From Paralithodes platypus (taxonomy: Eukaryota; Arthropoda; Malacostraca; Decapoda; Lithodidae), in NCBI GenBank assembly GCA_032716605.1, contig CM064480.1:28572129-28636128 (forward strand): 64,000 bases of DNA, given 5' to 3'. Shown here piece by piece: positions 32,779 through 44,011 of this stretch. The translations under genes and the position numbers were made by a program. Numbering within the stretch: the first letter of the stretch is position 1; every line of letters begins with the position of its first letter. A model generated the notes under the pieces. It was not told the origin of the DNA. It was given only the letters and a program-made list of their open reading frames with translations, and ran no database searches.

Positions 32779-33440
32779 TTGATCGAGGTAGGTTTGACGC
32801 TACCAGAGGTGGGCTTGATGACACCAAAGACAGGCTCAAAGCTTCTACAGGTCGGTTTGAAGCTACCAGAGGTGGGCTTGACGACACCAAAGACAGGCTC
32901 AAAGCTGTTACAGGTAGGTTTGAAGCTACCAGAGGTGGGCTTGACGACACCAAAGACAGGCTCGGAGCTGTTACAGGTAGGTTTGATGCTACCAGAGGTG
33001 GGCTTGATGACACCAAAGACAGGCTCAAAAGCTGTTACAGGTAGGTTTGAAGCTACCAGAGGTGGGCTTGACGACACCAATGACAGGCTCGAAGCTGTTA
33101 AGCTCGGTTCACACATACCCGTCCTGAGCTCCCGTCCGGCCCCGACCTCTTAATTCGCCGTGCCTAGGAGGCGTCCTTTTTATGCATGCATAAAATGGAC
33201 CGTGTGGGTCGGGCCAACTGCCAGAAAACGTGTTATGCCGGGACACCCACGGGACATACACGGACACACACAGAAGTTATTGTCTTGGTCGGGGACGGAC
33301 GGGACGTTCGAACGTGTATGTGTGACCCGAGCTTTACAGGTAGGCTTGACGCTACTTGAGGTGGACTTGACGGCACCAAAAACAGGCTCGAAACTGTCAC
33401 AGGTAAGGCTTAACGCTACCAGAGGTGGGCTTGACGACAT
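32779..33440. repeat. 63-bp minisatellite, ~5 units plus a diverged outlier
   Basis: Units read GGTTTGAAGCTACCAGAGGT and GGGCTTGACGACACCAAAGA in order. Being a multiple of three, the array is open in several frames, but I see no sign that it is translated. A MITE has inserted between the main block and the last, more diverged unit. Confidence 0.9.
33098..33336. mobile_element. PIF/Harbinger-type MITE (233 bp, TTA duplication)
   Basis: TTA is duplicated on both sides. The ends AGCTCGGTTCACACATAC and AGCTCGGGTCACACATAC are inverted, and the similarity runs about 45 bases inward through CCCGTCCG and CCCCGAC. Three-base TWA targets and GTTCACAC-type ends are typical of PIF/Harbinger. The insertion sits inside a minisatellite unit, so the empty site is known from its neighbours. 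Confidence 0.8.
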
Positions 33441-33481
33441 ATATAATAAACATATATAATAAGGTATTAACATATATAATA

Positions 33482-33573
33482 AACTTGTCACTTTCTCAAG
33501 GTATTTTTCCTAATGAATTAAAACAAGCAATAGTTACTCCTATTTATGAAGCAGGAAATGGCATGCTTCTTAA
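33482..33573 (+). pseudogene. LINE reverse transcriptase, part 1
   Basis: The frame gives SQGIFPNELKQAIVTPIYEAG, the start of a Jockey/CR1-type RT domain. It stops at the TTAA element and continues in the same frame after it at 34227. Confidence 0.7.
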
Positions 33574-34226
33574 CCCGTTGAGCCCCGGCTAGTTATAATA
33601 TTTTGTTCACCCCAGTCCCAAGCCATTTTCACTTCTTATTTTTGTTTGCTAAAATGGAAGACAAGGATGAGAAATGAAAAAAAAAAAAAAAAAAATCACC
33701 TCGGATATTTTGGGGGGGCCTCAAAAAAATGTGTTGAGCCAAAATGGAAGAGAATGGTGAGAAATGAAGAAAAAAAAACTCACCTTGGTCATTTGGGGGG
33801 GGGCGGGGGGGGGGGAGGGTCGAAAGTTCGTCTCCCCCGCATGACCACCCGCCCGGGAGCACTAGGGTGAAAACTGAGTATGGCATTGTACGGCATACAT
33901 CCTAAGGAGTGTCTCACATAAATCTCAAGCCTCTAGCTCCCATACGACCGGAGTAATGAAGGTTCAAATTGGCGGTGAACTAAGGGTGTAAAGTATCCCC
34001 ACTAAGCCCACCACCACCAGCCGCGCGGCTGTCTTGGCCCGCTCACACCTACCGGCCCGGCTCCCACACACACTACGGTACCTCCCCCTCCTATTCTCCC
34101 GCCATTTCCTACCTTACGAGCCACGTAACTGATTTTAATATGTCGGACGCACGTGATGCGTCGCTGGGAGTTGGTGATCAAACACTGCCGACGCATCACG
34201 TGCGACGCTGGGTCTCACTGGGTTAA
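33570..34226. mobile_element. TTAA-bounded MITE (649 bp) inside a LINE
   Basis: TTAA is duplicated at 33570-33573 and 34223-34226, with imperfect inverted ends CCCGTTGAGCCCC and CCCAGTGAGACCC. Removing the element with one TTAA rejoins the LINE reading frame. The right part has the GACGC palindrome blocks (GACGCACGTGATGCGTC at 34144-34160, and its partner at 34189-34207) shared with the element at 2501-2900. It also contains A and G homopolymer runs. Confidence 0.8.
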
Positions 34227-34499
34227 CAATGATAGACCTGTGTCTGTTTTGCCTGTGTTTTCAAAAGTATTTGAAAGGATCATGCATACCAGATTGGTTT
34301 CTTTTCTTAATAAGCTTAGTGTTTTATATAATTTTCAGTTTGGGTTCAGATCAGGATATGGCACAAATTTATCACTAATTACCTTAATTGATAAAATAAC
34401 CAAAGCCTTGGATAATAGAAATTTTGTAGTGGGATTATTTTTAGACTTCAGTAAGGCGTTTGATACTGTAAATCATTCAATTTTATTGGGGAAGTTATT
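34227..34499 (+). pseudogene. LINE reverse transcriptase, part 2
   Basis: The frame reads NDRPVSVLPVFSKVFER, FQFGFRSGYGTNLSLITLID and VGLFLDFSKAFDTVNHSIL (motif A). It ends abruptly at DIRS copy 3. The catalytic motif C part is missing, and only a later piece reappears at 40894. Confidence 0.8.
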
Positions 34500-34859
34500 A
34501 TAGGTTTGACTCCTGTAAGGAGATAAAGAAAACCTAATATTTAGTAGTGGCCTTGTAATCATTGACGAACATGCCTATTACATAAGGCATCCTCTTCAAA
34601 CACTAATCCGCCGTAGTTTGAATCTACCGCGCAGAGCATTTAAAATCTGAGGAGCCTTCATCATGAGCGCACGCGACCTCACTCATGGCTTCAGTCATTA
34701 TGAATTGGGTTCTCACTACGAAAAAACTTCGTAAAAAATAAAAAACAAAAAGAAAATAAGAATAACTATCCAATAAGCTTTCCATCATATCGTGGATGTA
34801 CTTGTGTGGATCTTTGACCAGACGCTGATTCAGGCGTCATTCTTCCTTCTCTGCTCTGC

Positions 34860-36585
34860 GGTCAGCCGGCCCGGACGTGTTTCTCCACGCTCCGCTGGTT
34901 CCACATTTGCTGCGTCCCTAGTGAGTTTTTTCTCATTTGCTTACTCCGGGATGTATCGAGTAAGGTTAGGATATGCGTAGCAGGAGTGTCCTGGGCTGGT
35001 TGCCCGCAGTGCAGTGTATTTTGGGTCGTGTGTTTGGGGCATCTATTTCGGATGTACCCTCGTGGTCCGGTTGTGGACAGGTGAGCTTTTTCACAGTTAG
35101 CTAGCTTTGTGATGCAGGCGGCTTTCATTACGCGTTATTGCTTCCTTTTATCTTTCTGATGAGGTAGCGTATTTTTGCTGACGTTCCCAGCGTATTTTTC
35201 TTCACTTAGTGAAGTTTTTTCTGGGTCCCGAGTCAGTTCTTCCCTTTGCCGGAAGTATTTGCTACAGTGGTGTGTTGGCGGTGGTTCCTGTTGTGATATA
35301 ATTCAGTGCTTTTTGTTTATATTCCGACATGTTAATATTATCCGTCTGCCTAGGCCTAGCCAGCCTCTCGTAGCTTTACCACATATACAAGTGTTATTGA
35401 TTGATTTTCTAAATATGTACTACTGTGTGATGTGTGTCCTGGTTTAGTTGTGTATTGGCTAATTCCACGGACTATTTATGTGTCCTGGGTTAGTTGTGTA
35501 TTGGCTAATTCCACGGACTATGTTGGGCCCGGCGTTAGTTGTGTTTTGGCTACGCCTCGGTCCTGTGTTGCGTTCAGATGGTATCTGGACGGGGTGGGTT
35601 ATTTCCGGCGGGTTTTTCTCGGTTACACCATGAAAAAACCCGGCTGGTTACCGAGTTTTGGCCACCCGTGGTTTAAAAACAGGCTTGTTTCCCCGGCGAG
35701 TGGGTGTCTGTGGCTCCCCAGGACTGCGTCTCTGGGGTGCCTGTTTCAGGCTCCTTCTGATTCCCGGCGGGTTGGCTGTACCCATCTAACAGTGTTCATA
35801 CGGACACGTGTTGTTTGTAGTTTTTTCGGTTTTGCAAAAGCCAATATAAAACTATGCTGATGTTGTATTTCCTCCCCGGCGATCTTTTACAAAGATGTGG
35901 GGTTAGGAACAATGGGGGTTAACTTTTAAACTTTAAATCACCCGGCGGGTGCAACCTGGTAGGGTGGGATGATCGAATTTACAAAATTCAGTTTAGTTAA
36001 CCAGACAATTGAGGGATGCATTGTGTATCGCCTCCTTCAACATACGGCAATTTAAGGCACAATTGGGGTTAACGTTTTTTAAACTAATATTCACACCCGG
36101 CGGGTGCTCCCTGGAAGGGTGGGAATAACGAATTTACAATTCAGTTAGTTAACCAGACAATTGAGGGATACGTTTTGTATCGCCGCCTTCAACATACGGC
36201 GATCTCAAAAGATACTTCGGGAGAAGTTAGATCTCGTATATTTGTCAGGCTTCCCAGTTTTTGATCTACGAGATAATTCGGGGACCGGCGTCTTTCTTAG
36301 TTTTTTTTTTTCCAAAATTGAATCTTGAAACAAACACCACCGGAAAGACTTAATCAGTTATAAACGCCATGCTGGTCTTTATATATTATGTCAGAGGGTA
36401 TTGATAAATCTTTTGGACAAATTAAGATATTCTAAAATCTTTTACTTAGGAAACCCCACCGCGTAGCGAGCTGTAGTCGTTGAGTATTACGTCTCGTTAC
36501 CCGGCGGGTTATTTATCACTTGTTTGAGAACATGTTTGGGTTAACCTTATGAGCATTAATTCCTGGAAATTTTCTTTTTTTCCAG
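34860..36585 (+). other. DIRS copy 3 leader, first part
   Basis: This stretch is non-coding by eye. Two diverged units near 35940-36060 and 36095-36200 share CCCGGCGGGTGC, TTAACCAGACAATTGAGGGA and a CGCCG...CGGCG hairpin (36181-36200 region). CCGGCGGG-type motifs occur repeatedly here and downstream. Confidence 0.55.
36545..36585 (+). promoter_or_regulatory. 3' splice-site module 1, DIRS copy 3
   Basis: TTATGAGCATTAATTCCTGG is followed by a T-rich tract ending TTTTTCCAG. The counterpart in copy 4 is at about 47642-47682 on the minus strand. Confidence 0.6.
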
Positions 36586-36840
36586 AGCTGGGTCCCAGCG
36601 GGTCTATGCAGAACATGGAGTACGTATCCCACCAGTCTCTGTCATGGCTACCTTTGCCCCGGTTTTTGCTTTATGCATTACGCCCTCCTGTTCAGGTATC
36701 CCTATTTTTGCGCACACCCTTTGTATAAAATGTGTTAAAATGTCTCGTTTGGTGTGGGTTACCTTTCCGGCGTTTTTTTCTCGTTGCTCCGAGAACACCG
36801 TTTTTGTTTACCGAGTTTTAGTCAGGATGGCTCAGAATAG
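36586..36840 (+). pseudogene. candidate leader exon with gag-like remnant, DIRS copy 3
   Basis: It lies between the acceptor and a good donor (ATAG before GTAAGT at 36841). A short frame beginning MATFAPVFALCITPSCSG follows. The DNA around CTTTGTATAAAATGTGTTAA resembles gag DNA of copy 2 near 14960. The donor region is duplicated downstream, with a second donor at 37059. Confidence 0.4.
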
Positions 36841-37317
36841 GTAAGTTACCCCGACGAGTTTGGTCGCTTGAGGGCTCATAAGAAACTGCGTTTTCTGTGG
36901 TCGAGCCTGGGATCATGCTTCCTGTGTTATTCATTGCTTTATGCATTACGCCCTCCTGTAATGTATAGTTTAGTGTGGGTTACCTTTTCGGCGTTTTTCT
37001 CGTTGCTCCGAGGACACCGTTTTTGTTTACCGAGTTTTAGTCAGGATGGCTAAAATAGGTAAGTTACCCCGACGAGTTTGGTCGCTTGAGGGCTCATCAG
37101 AAACTGCGTTTTCTATGGTCGAGCCTGGGATCAGGCTTCCTGGTTTATTCCCGTCGAGGGGGGCTCCACACAGTTTTTCTAGGTGATCAGGCTGACACCT
37201 GTTGGACTTGGTTTTCTCTGCTTTTCAAAGCCATTGAAACAATGCTGTCTGTTTGTTTGGTCTTTACCTCCCGGCGACCTTTTTACAAAGAGGTCTGGGG
37301 CAGGTATAATTGGTTTG

Positions 37318-37322
<5 letters not shown>

Positions 37323-37353
<31 letters not shown>

Positions 37354-37484
37354 TTTATTCAGTTAGCAATTTACAGAGTTGGTACCACATAGTATGTTAT
37401 AAATATGACGTGTACCAGCCTTGCATAATTCCAACTAAGGATAGCCCAATAAGGCCGTTAGGCGTATTTCCATTGGGGTCCTTG
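37323..37484. mobile_element. SINE fragment with AAT tail inside DIRS copy 3
   Basis: Comparison with the neighbouring leader unit (37903-37925) shows an extra segment starting with an (ATA)n tail. It contains AAGGATAGCCCAATAAGGCC and CGTATTTCCATTGGGGTCC. The same sequence ends the SINE in copy 4 at 49134-49378. Confidence 0.65.
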
Positions 37485-37689
37485 TATATAAAACCCAGCG
37501 GCTGTACCTTCGGGTGGTTATATTAACGGATTTGCGATTCGAGATAATTTGCCAAACAATTGATTGATACAATAGGGTATCACGGCCTTCAAGACGGCGA
37601 TCTATGAGGGCTTCTGGGAGAAGCCGGATTAGAGATTAAGATAGGCTTAGACTTTTTATGGGATAAAGTGATGCCTGAATCTTACTAGT

Positions 37690-38250
37690 GTTTCAAGTGT
37701 AAAGGGTTACTTGAAAGACTTCATCTTTACTAAAGATATGCTTCATCTTTATGAGGATTAAGAAGTTATGCTTAATTCTTTTGGACAGATAAAAGATATG
37801 CTGAAATCTTTAATAAGCCATTGAAACAATGCCGTTTGTTTGTTTAGTCTTTCCCTCCCGGCGACCTTTTTACAAAGAGGTCTGGGGCAGGTACAATTGG
37901 TTTGACATTGCTTATAAAACCCGGCGGTTGTACCTTTGGGTGGTTATATTAACTGATTTGCAATTCGCGATAATTTGCCAAACAATTGATTGATACAATA
38001 GGGTATCACGGCCTTCAAGACGGCGATCTATGAGGGCTTCTGGGTGACGCCAGATTAGAGATTAAGATAGGCTTAGACTCTTTATGGGATAAAAAGATGC
38101 CGGAATCTTACTAGTGTTTCAAGTGTAAAGGGATACTTGAAAGACTTCATCTTTAATAAAGATATGCTTCATCTTTATGAGGATTCAGAAGATATACTTA
38201 AATCTTCTGGACAGGTAAAGATATGCTGAAATCTTTAATATGATACTAAA
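37690..38250. repeat. tandemly duplicated hairpin array in DIRS copy 3 leader
   Basis: Two units (about 37490-37830 and 37890-38250) each contain the ACTTGAAA, TAAAGAT, AGAAG and AAAGAT hairpins described for copy 1. They also carry the ATTTGCCAAACAATTGATTG block. The second unit is the better preserved. Confidence 0.7.
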
Positions 38251-38339
38251 GGACAACGAAAAGTAGTGGTGGAGTGCTACGGTTCGTTGACCGGCGGTTT
38301 TGAGGCACATATTTTTTACCGTTTTTTGGGTGTAACCCT

Positions 38340-38373
38340 ATGAGCATTAATCCCCGGAAAATTCTCTTTCCAG
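38340..38373 (+). promoter_or_regulatory. 3' splice-site module 2, DIRS copy 3
   Basis: TATGAGCATTAATCCCCGG followed by ATTCTCTTTCCAG. This acceptor lies 330 bases before the recombinase start. Confidence 0.6.
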
Positions 38374-38703
38374 GGCGGATTACCGGTGTTGCACCAGGTG
38401 ACCAGGTTAACTACCCCGGGGGCGGGGTAGTTTTCCCCCAGGCTCTGTCGTGTCGGCACTTGAACCTCTCATTGCTGTATGTTCAACGCCGTTAAGCTCA
38501 GGTAGCCCTATCTTATTTTTATTTGTTAATGAAATAATTTAATAGCTGAATCATAATAAACATATATATTTTCTATGATTATATTATGATAATATTGTGT
38601 TTATTTATAGTAATTTATTTTAATACAATTAAATATAAATTAAATTAATTAGTATACTTTATGATTTTGCTCACCAGCTCTGCTTTCAATGTGTTAATGA
38701 GCT

Positions 38704-39918
38704 ATGGGAGCTTTTAATTATCATAAACCTTTATGGGACTCGGACGAGGGCTCCCGTTCAGGGGGCATACCGAGCTCGCAAGCGAGGGACAGCCACAGCC
38801 AAGGTGTATGGCGATACTCACAGTCGTACCTCACCCGCCGGACGATAACGCCGGCGGGCAGACCTGACGCTCTGATGACGGACGAGAACAGGTTAAGTTC
38901 CATTTATCTCTTTTCCGCCGCCAGACACGTCTCTAATGTGCCACGTAGTCAACAAACTACAGGATTAGCGAGGCGTAGTCTCGCTAATCGTGCCCCTGTG
39001 GCCGGCGCAGTGTGGTACCAGCATTTGAACACGTGGTGCCCGCACCCAGTGTCCCTCCTGGTCGGGTTGTTCCACTTAGAACACAATTGGCAACCTAGAA
39101 ACCTCGCGGACTTGTTCATTTTGGACATTCAGGAGGCCAAGTGGCCAGCACCTTATGGTAGCGACGTGACCAAGATATTCACGAATCAATATACCCAGTC
39201 TACAAAGCGACAGTTTCAATCGCATTGGAAAGCTTTTACGTCTCGGATTCTTAGAACAAAACAAACTGTGCCCTCGGTGGCGTTGGTTGTTTATTATTTA
39301 ATTTATCTGTTCATGCAGAAACATTTATCTGAAAGTGATTTATGTGGGCAGGTTTTAAGCTCCGCCCACCTCCCCGTCAGCTCAGGCCTACATGGTCTCT
39401 GGACAAAGCATCGTTGTAATTCTCGTTCCCGTATGTACCAAAGACTGCAGATTTTACAAAAGGGCTGTATTCCTTATGGCTTTGGCTACCGGGAACAGAG
39501 TATCTGAGCTGGCGGCGATGAGCAACGCACCTAATTGCCTCAGGTTTGATAGGCTTCATGAGTGTATTCACATTGCACCTTCCCCGGGATTCATAGCCGA
39601 GATTGAGCACAGTGAACACGTGTTCCTCTAAATCACCAGGGTGCTTTATGGCTCGCAAGTCCGGGTGAACGATTGATGGAGCGTACACTGGCTTCTCTCT
39701 TGGTCGAGGACTTTAAAGAGAAGCATCCCGGCGTTGTGGGTAAGACCCACGATTTACGCAATGGGACAGCCTCTTTACGTTTCCTTAATAATCTTTCGGT
39801 GGAAGTTATTATGTCCACACAGTTGTGGGCCTCTAATCAGGAGTTTTTGCCTCGATACCTTTCAGTAGCTCTGGACAAAACTTCCTTGCCATGTATAGCT
39901 TTACGGCAGAGGGTCTAG
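38704..39918 (+). pseudogene. DIRS tyrosine recombinase, copy 3 (frameshifted, deleted)
   Basis: The start MGAFNYHKP, the N-terminal part and the two internal frame changes are the same as in copies 1 and 4. In addition about 115 bases between the arginine block and the HxxR block are missing near 39626-39631. The HDLRK block reads HDLRN here. The tyrosine block (WASNQEFLPRYLS) is kept. This copy cannot give an active recombinase. Confidence 0.8.
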
Positions 39919-40609
39919 GTGGCCCTTTTAGTCACGTTTTGTTTAATTTCAAGAAAAAGGGGGGGAGGGTGCAGTCAGTGTGACATAGGACACCCTAGAC
40001 CCCTCCGGAGTATGTGTTCGGAACATACGAGCTGTGATACTGGTTGTAGGCATTGTATTATAAAATTTCTCTGTAGTATTCATTGCAGGAAATTGTGCTA
40101 AAGACCAATAGTAGTGTTACGACAATTCTTGTTGTAAGTAGCTTTGGCTGTGAAGCAATAGATTTTTGAGAAATCTCGGTAGTGGCAACTACGACTTTTA
40201 CTTTTGCAGTAATTACTTCTGCATAAGTACACGAGTTCAGTACTTCTACGAATGTACAAGAATTCATTTATGTTTGGTTATATTTTTAGGAATATATCCA
40301 CTAGTTAATGGGGTTTATATGTGCACATGTAAACTTATAAGTTTTTAGTTTTCACCACTTACTTTAAGTGGGGTGCCTTCTTAACTAGCAGATCTGTGCT
40401 CAGAGTCCCAGAGTTAACCCTTTTTCAAGCAGGCTTCTTTGAAGCACGCTCCTGCGTGTACCCCTTTTTGGAGATTTAGTCTGTATAAAGTTTATGCACC
40501 CGAATATCTCTTTTTTACAAAAGTAAGAATACTATGTGGTTGTTTGATTATCTGCTTTTCTAGAGTTATGGTATAATTACGAATGTCCCCCTCCAGTCTT
40601 AGAAATCAG

Positions 40610-40719
40610 GCATGTTCGTCAATGATGGAGGGGCCACTAATAAATTATAGGTTTGACTCCTGTAAGGAGATAAAGAAAACCTAATATTTAGTAGTGGCCC
40701 CGTAATCATTGACGACTGG
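40610..40719 (+). repeat. DIRS internal complementary region, copy 3
   Basis: GGAGGGGCCACTAATAAATT is joined through the CTCCTGTAAGGAG hairpin to TTTAGTAGTGGCCCCGTAAT. This is the end-to-end junction of the element. Confidence 0.85.
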
Positions 40720-40893
40720 GGCCCTATTTTTTACGAAGTTTTTTTTCGTAGTGAGAACCCAATTCATAATGACTGAAGCCATGAGTGAGGTCGCGTGCGC
40801 TCATGATGAAGGCTCCTCAGATTTTAAATGCTCTGCGCGGTAGATTCAAACTACGGCGGATTAGTGTTTGAAGAGGATGCCTTATGTAATAGG

Positions 40894-40956
40894 GGATATT
40901 AAGAGAGTGGAGAAAGTTAAATTTTTGGGAGTGACTATAGATTCAAAACAAAATTG
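40894..40956 (+). pseudogene. LINE reverse transcriptase, part 3
   Basis: After DIRS copy 3 a short frame reads DIKRVEKVKFLGVTIDSKQ, the post-catalytic block of the same LINE type. About 150 codons of LINE between parts 2 and 3 are absent, together with the end of the DIRS copy. Confidence 0.6.
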
Positions 40957-41267
40957 ATCATATCACATAAATTATATACAAAATTGAAATACCGAAGAAA
41001 AGAAAAACACCAAGAGAAGTGGAAGAAAGAAACCTGAAGAAAGAAGAAAGGAAGAAGCAAAGGAAAAAGAGCACGAGAGAGAAAAATGCGACCCCACCCA
41101 GAACAGCGATGCCCTGACCAAACATACGTGTAGCGCCTCCCAGGAGCGCCCGGGTCGCCACTGTAGCAGATGCATGTCCGATCACCCCGGGAAAAACAAT
41201 TTGCCTCGGGGCGACCCCTTCCACCACCAAGAGAAGAGTTATATTCTCGCAGAAATTTTAGAGACAT
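40957..41267 (+). pseudogene. basic-protein relic, shared with 61290-61640
   Basis: An A-rich, lysine/arginine-coding stretch contains a frame reading RSARVATVADACPITPGKTI and later RRVIFSQKF. The segment at 61295-61639 has the matching ARVATIMTEHPPTPGKTI and GRLVFSQKE. The similarity at protein level suggests a coding repeat, perhaps a retroelement protein. I cannot name it. Confidence 0.35.
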
Positions 41268-42480
41268 AAGTTACCCATATAAGAATGTATAATTTTAAGA
41301 CCATAACCATAAAATAAAAACCATTATGTTTAATAGTAAAGAATGTGTATTATTTTAACATTAAGAATGTCATACGACAGATTCCCCTATGTTTACCAAT
41401 ATGGTGATCGAATAAAAGAAACATGTTGAAGGACTTCGTCATGAATACGAAAGTTCTCAGATATTCCAATTGTTCTATTTTAATAAACAAACCACATGTC
41501 TTTCCTTCCTGCTTTGAGAGTCGTGAGCCGCCAACCTTTTTAGCCTCGCAGATAACAGAATAACCCCCAGGGGTACCAACACAAGTTCACCGCCCAGGAC
41601 CCACATAATCCTGTAGATCTCCCTCTTATGTATTTCTCAGTTCAGAAACTATCAGTATTACCTCTAATAAATAAATCTAGCAAGATCACCTATCTGTTAC
41701 CCATATTAACAGCAGCAAGCCCTTTGTCTGCAAATCTATAACACGACAACAGAGAGGCTACAAGTCCCGTGACACAATTGATCCCCAGTGTTACCAATAT
41801 AACCTCCACGCATGAGAGTCCTACAACTCATATAAAACTGCTACTTTGATATATATAAAGCTTAGAAATTATCAGTGTTAACTCTACAAAGAAAACCTAA
41901 CCTACTCAGCTATCCCTATGATTAATATTAAAGACAACAGGCCCTTGTCTGCAAAAATTATAAAACGTATGTCCTCCCGTTTACCCCAGGGTTACCAACA
42001 TAACCTCCATGCCCGGGCGGCATTTAACTTATGTAAAAGCGTATATCTAGTATATATAGCAACTAAACAATTATCAGTATTAACTCGAAAAAGGGAATCT
42101 AACATCCTCCCTAAACCTGTTCTCAATATTACCAGTGACAGGCTCTTGTGGGCAAAAATAATATTCAACGACGCAGAGAAACCCCACTTCTTAGTACCCC
42201 CTTTCCCCCAGAATTCTCACGCTCAAAGGTCAAACAAAAACGTCCTCAAAACCTTGAACGAAAGTCCAATTATATCCATAACCCCTTAATTTTCCCAATA
42301 ACCTATAAAGCCAAATAAAACCTTGACTTAAATAACATCTACACATCATACCATCTTCATTAACTCGTCAAGTATAGTAGAGTTATATCATAAAGTAAAT
42401 GAAGTCCATCTCCCCTAGGACAAGAAGGATTTCTTGTCCTAATAGAAAGTGCATACGCATGCCCTTACTATTCTTCCACA
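41268..42480. repeat. AT-rich interval with degenerate ~180-bp tandem units
   Basis: Three diverged units between about 41640 and 42180 share AAATTATCAGTGTTAACTC, GGCCCTTGTCTGCAAA and TTACCAACATAACCTCCA. The open frame across 41918-42289 is probably chance. Confidence 0.55.
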
Positions 42481-42835
42481 GAGGATGGGTACCCCTCAGT
42501 AATGGTGCACATTAGGCCCAGGAAATCTGAAGGGAATCAAGTAACTCTAAGGCTTGTCAGTTGTTGGCACCCCATTTTGAGAAACATTATTTTTATCCTT
42601 CCAAATAGTCTGGATGCACGGCACCCCGAAGTCCTTATACTGTCTGTGAATAAGAAATCCTATTATAGGATCTTTGTTGATTGTGGCAACCCAATCAGTT
42701 AACATAGAGACCTCTAGCAGGCTGTATCACCAATACTAAAGTTTGAAGTGTGTAGGCATCCCTCCACTTCTATTTTAATATTGTAGGTAAGGCAATTGTG
42801 GCCTATGTAAGGAACTTTATTATTTCTGGCATCCC

Positions 42836-42840
<5 letters not shown>
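42481..42840. repeat. degenerate GGCACCC satellite, left flank of LINE
   Basis: GGCACCCC-like words recur every ~55-80 bases. Similar words occur at 52607, 52710 and 52766 beyond the other end of the LINE, suggesting that the LINE entered such an array. Confidence 0.4.
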
Positions 42841-42878
<38 letters not shown>

Positions 42879-42947
42879 GACAATGAACGGAGGAAGGTAA
42901 AACACAGATAAAACAAAAAGGTCCATGTGCCTAAAGGCATCCTCCAT

Positions 42948-43587
42948 TCATAAAATTTTTGTAACAACTGGATTTAAACTTTTGTAGATTGTAAGTTTGT
43001 GGAAAGCAACTCGAGGGAAGTGAATTCCAAAGAGTAGTAGTTCTAGGGGGATAAATAAATTTTGATAAGCAGAAGTTCTGCATTGTGGAGGAGAAAGTGT
43101 AAATTCATGGGCGCTCTCAGCTGCCCTAATTCTACAGGGAAAGATGTGGAGAGGCGGCACAATTGAAGCAAGTTCCTCGGAACAATTGCTGTGAAAATCT
43201 CTGTAGAATAATGCAAGGGATGCAACGTTTCTTCGTATGGATAATGTAGGAAGGTCCTGTGTGATTGCAGGGTTATTGATTAATCTAATAGCTTTATTTT
43301 GAATTTTGTCCAACTGCCTCAATGCAACCACTCCACTTCCACTCCACAGAGGTGAACAGTAAATCCATCTGAGAACGCACATGACTTTTATATATTACGG
43401 CCAACTGCTCGTCAGTGAAGAATTCTCGAACTCTGTACAGGAGTCCCAGTTTTTTAGAGGCATTCTTAGCAATGCTTCTAACATAATGTGTCCAGCTCAA
43501 GTTAGTAGTTAATGTTACACCGAGAATGTCAAGACTAGGGCAAGTGGGAATATTTACATCATTAAAAAATATATGGGAGTCAGTGAG
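42948..43587 (-). pseudogene. LINE RT C-terminal part (downstream of DIRS copy 4)
   Basis: It begins exactly at the DIRS edge with SHIFFNDVN, then ILGVTLTTNLSWTHYVRSIA, the thumb-like block, VALRQLDKIQNKAIRLI and a typical LINE C-terminus. A frameshift lies near 43380. Confidence 0.85.
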
Positions 43588-44011
43588 ATTATAGGTTTGA
43601 CTCCTGTAAGGAGATAAAGAAAACCTAATATTTAGTAGTGGCCCCGTAATCATTGACGAACATGCCTATTACATAAGGCATCCTCTTCAAACACTAATCC
43701 GCCGTAGTTTGAATCTACCGCGCAGAGCATTTAAAATCTGAGGAGCCTTCATCATGAGCGCATGCGACCTCACTCATGGCTTCAGTCATTATGAATTGGG
43801 TTCTCACTACGAAAAAACTTCGTAAAAAATAAAAAACAAAAAGAAAATAAGAATAACTATCCAATAAGCTTTCCATCATATCGTAGATGTACTTGTGTGG
43901 AACTTTGACCAGACGCTGATTCAGGCGTCATTCTTCCTTCACTGACATATCAAGTAAACCAAAATCCTTAATACATCAACGAATGGGAAGGGAATGGTCG
44001 GGAGGGCCCCA

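Larger units (their letters stand above)
34497..40893 (+). mobile_element. DIRS-like retroelement, copy 3 (YR-bearing, 3'-truncated)
   Basis: The left end has the extended terminal repeat (TAGGTTTGACTCCTGTAAGG) following ATT. The 5' repeat runs to about 34860, the internal complementary region lies at 40610-40719, and the right terminal repeat is cut short at 40893. A small deletion also removes the segment between the internal region and the TTTTTACGAAG block. The body holds a 3.8-kb leader, a recombinase pseudogene, and a 3' untranslated part with a G-rich tract near 39960. There is no RT. Confidence 0.85.

Noticed and set aside
32730..33153. A repetitive protein gene from the 63-bp array
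   Set aside because: The unit length alone keeps several frames open. There is no start context, signal peptide or flanking exon evidence.
41918..42289. 123-codon open frame
   Set aside because: It lies across degenerate tandem units with AT-rich composition and shows no domain or splice context.
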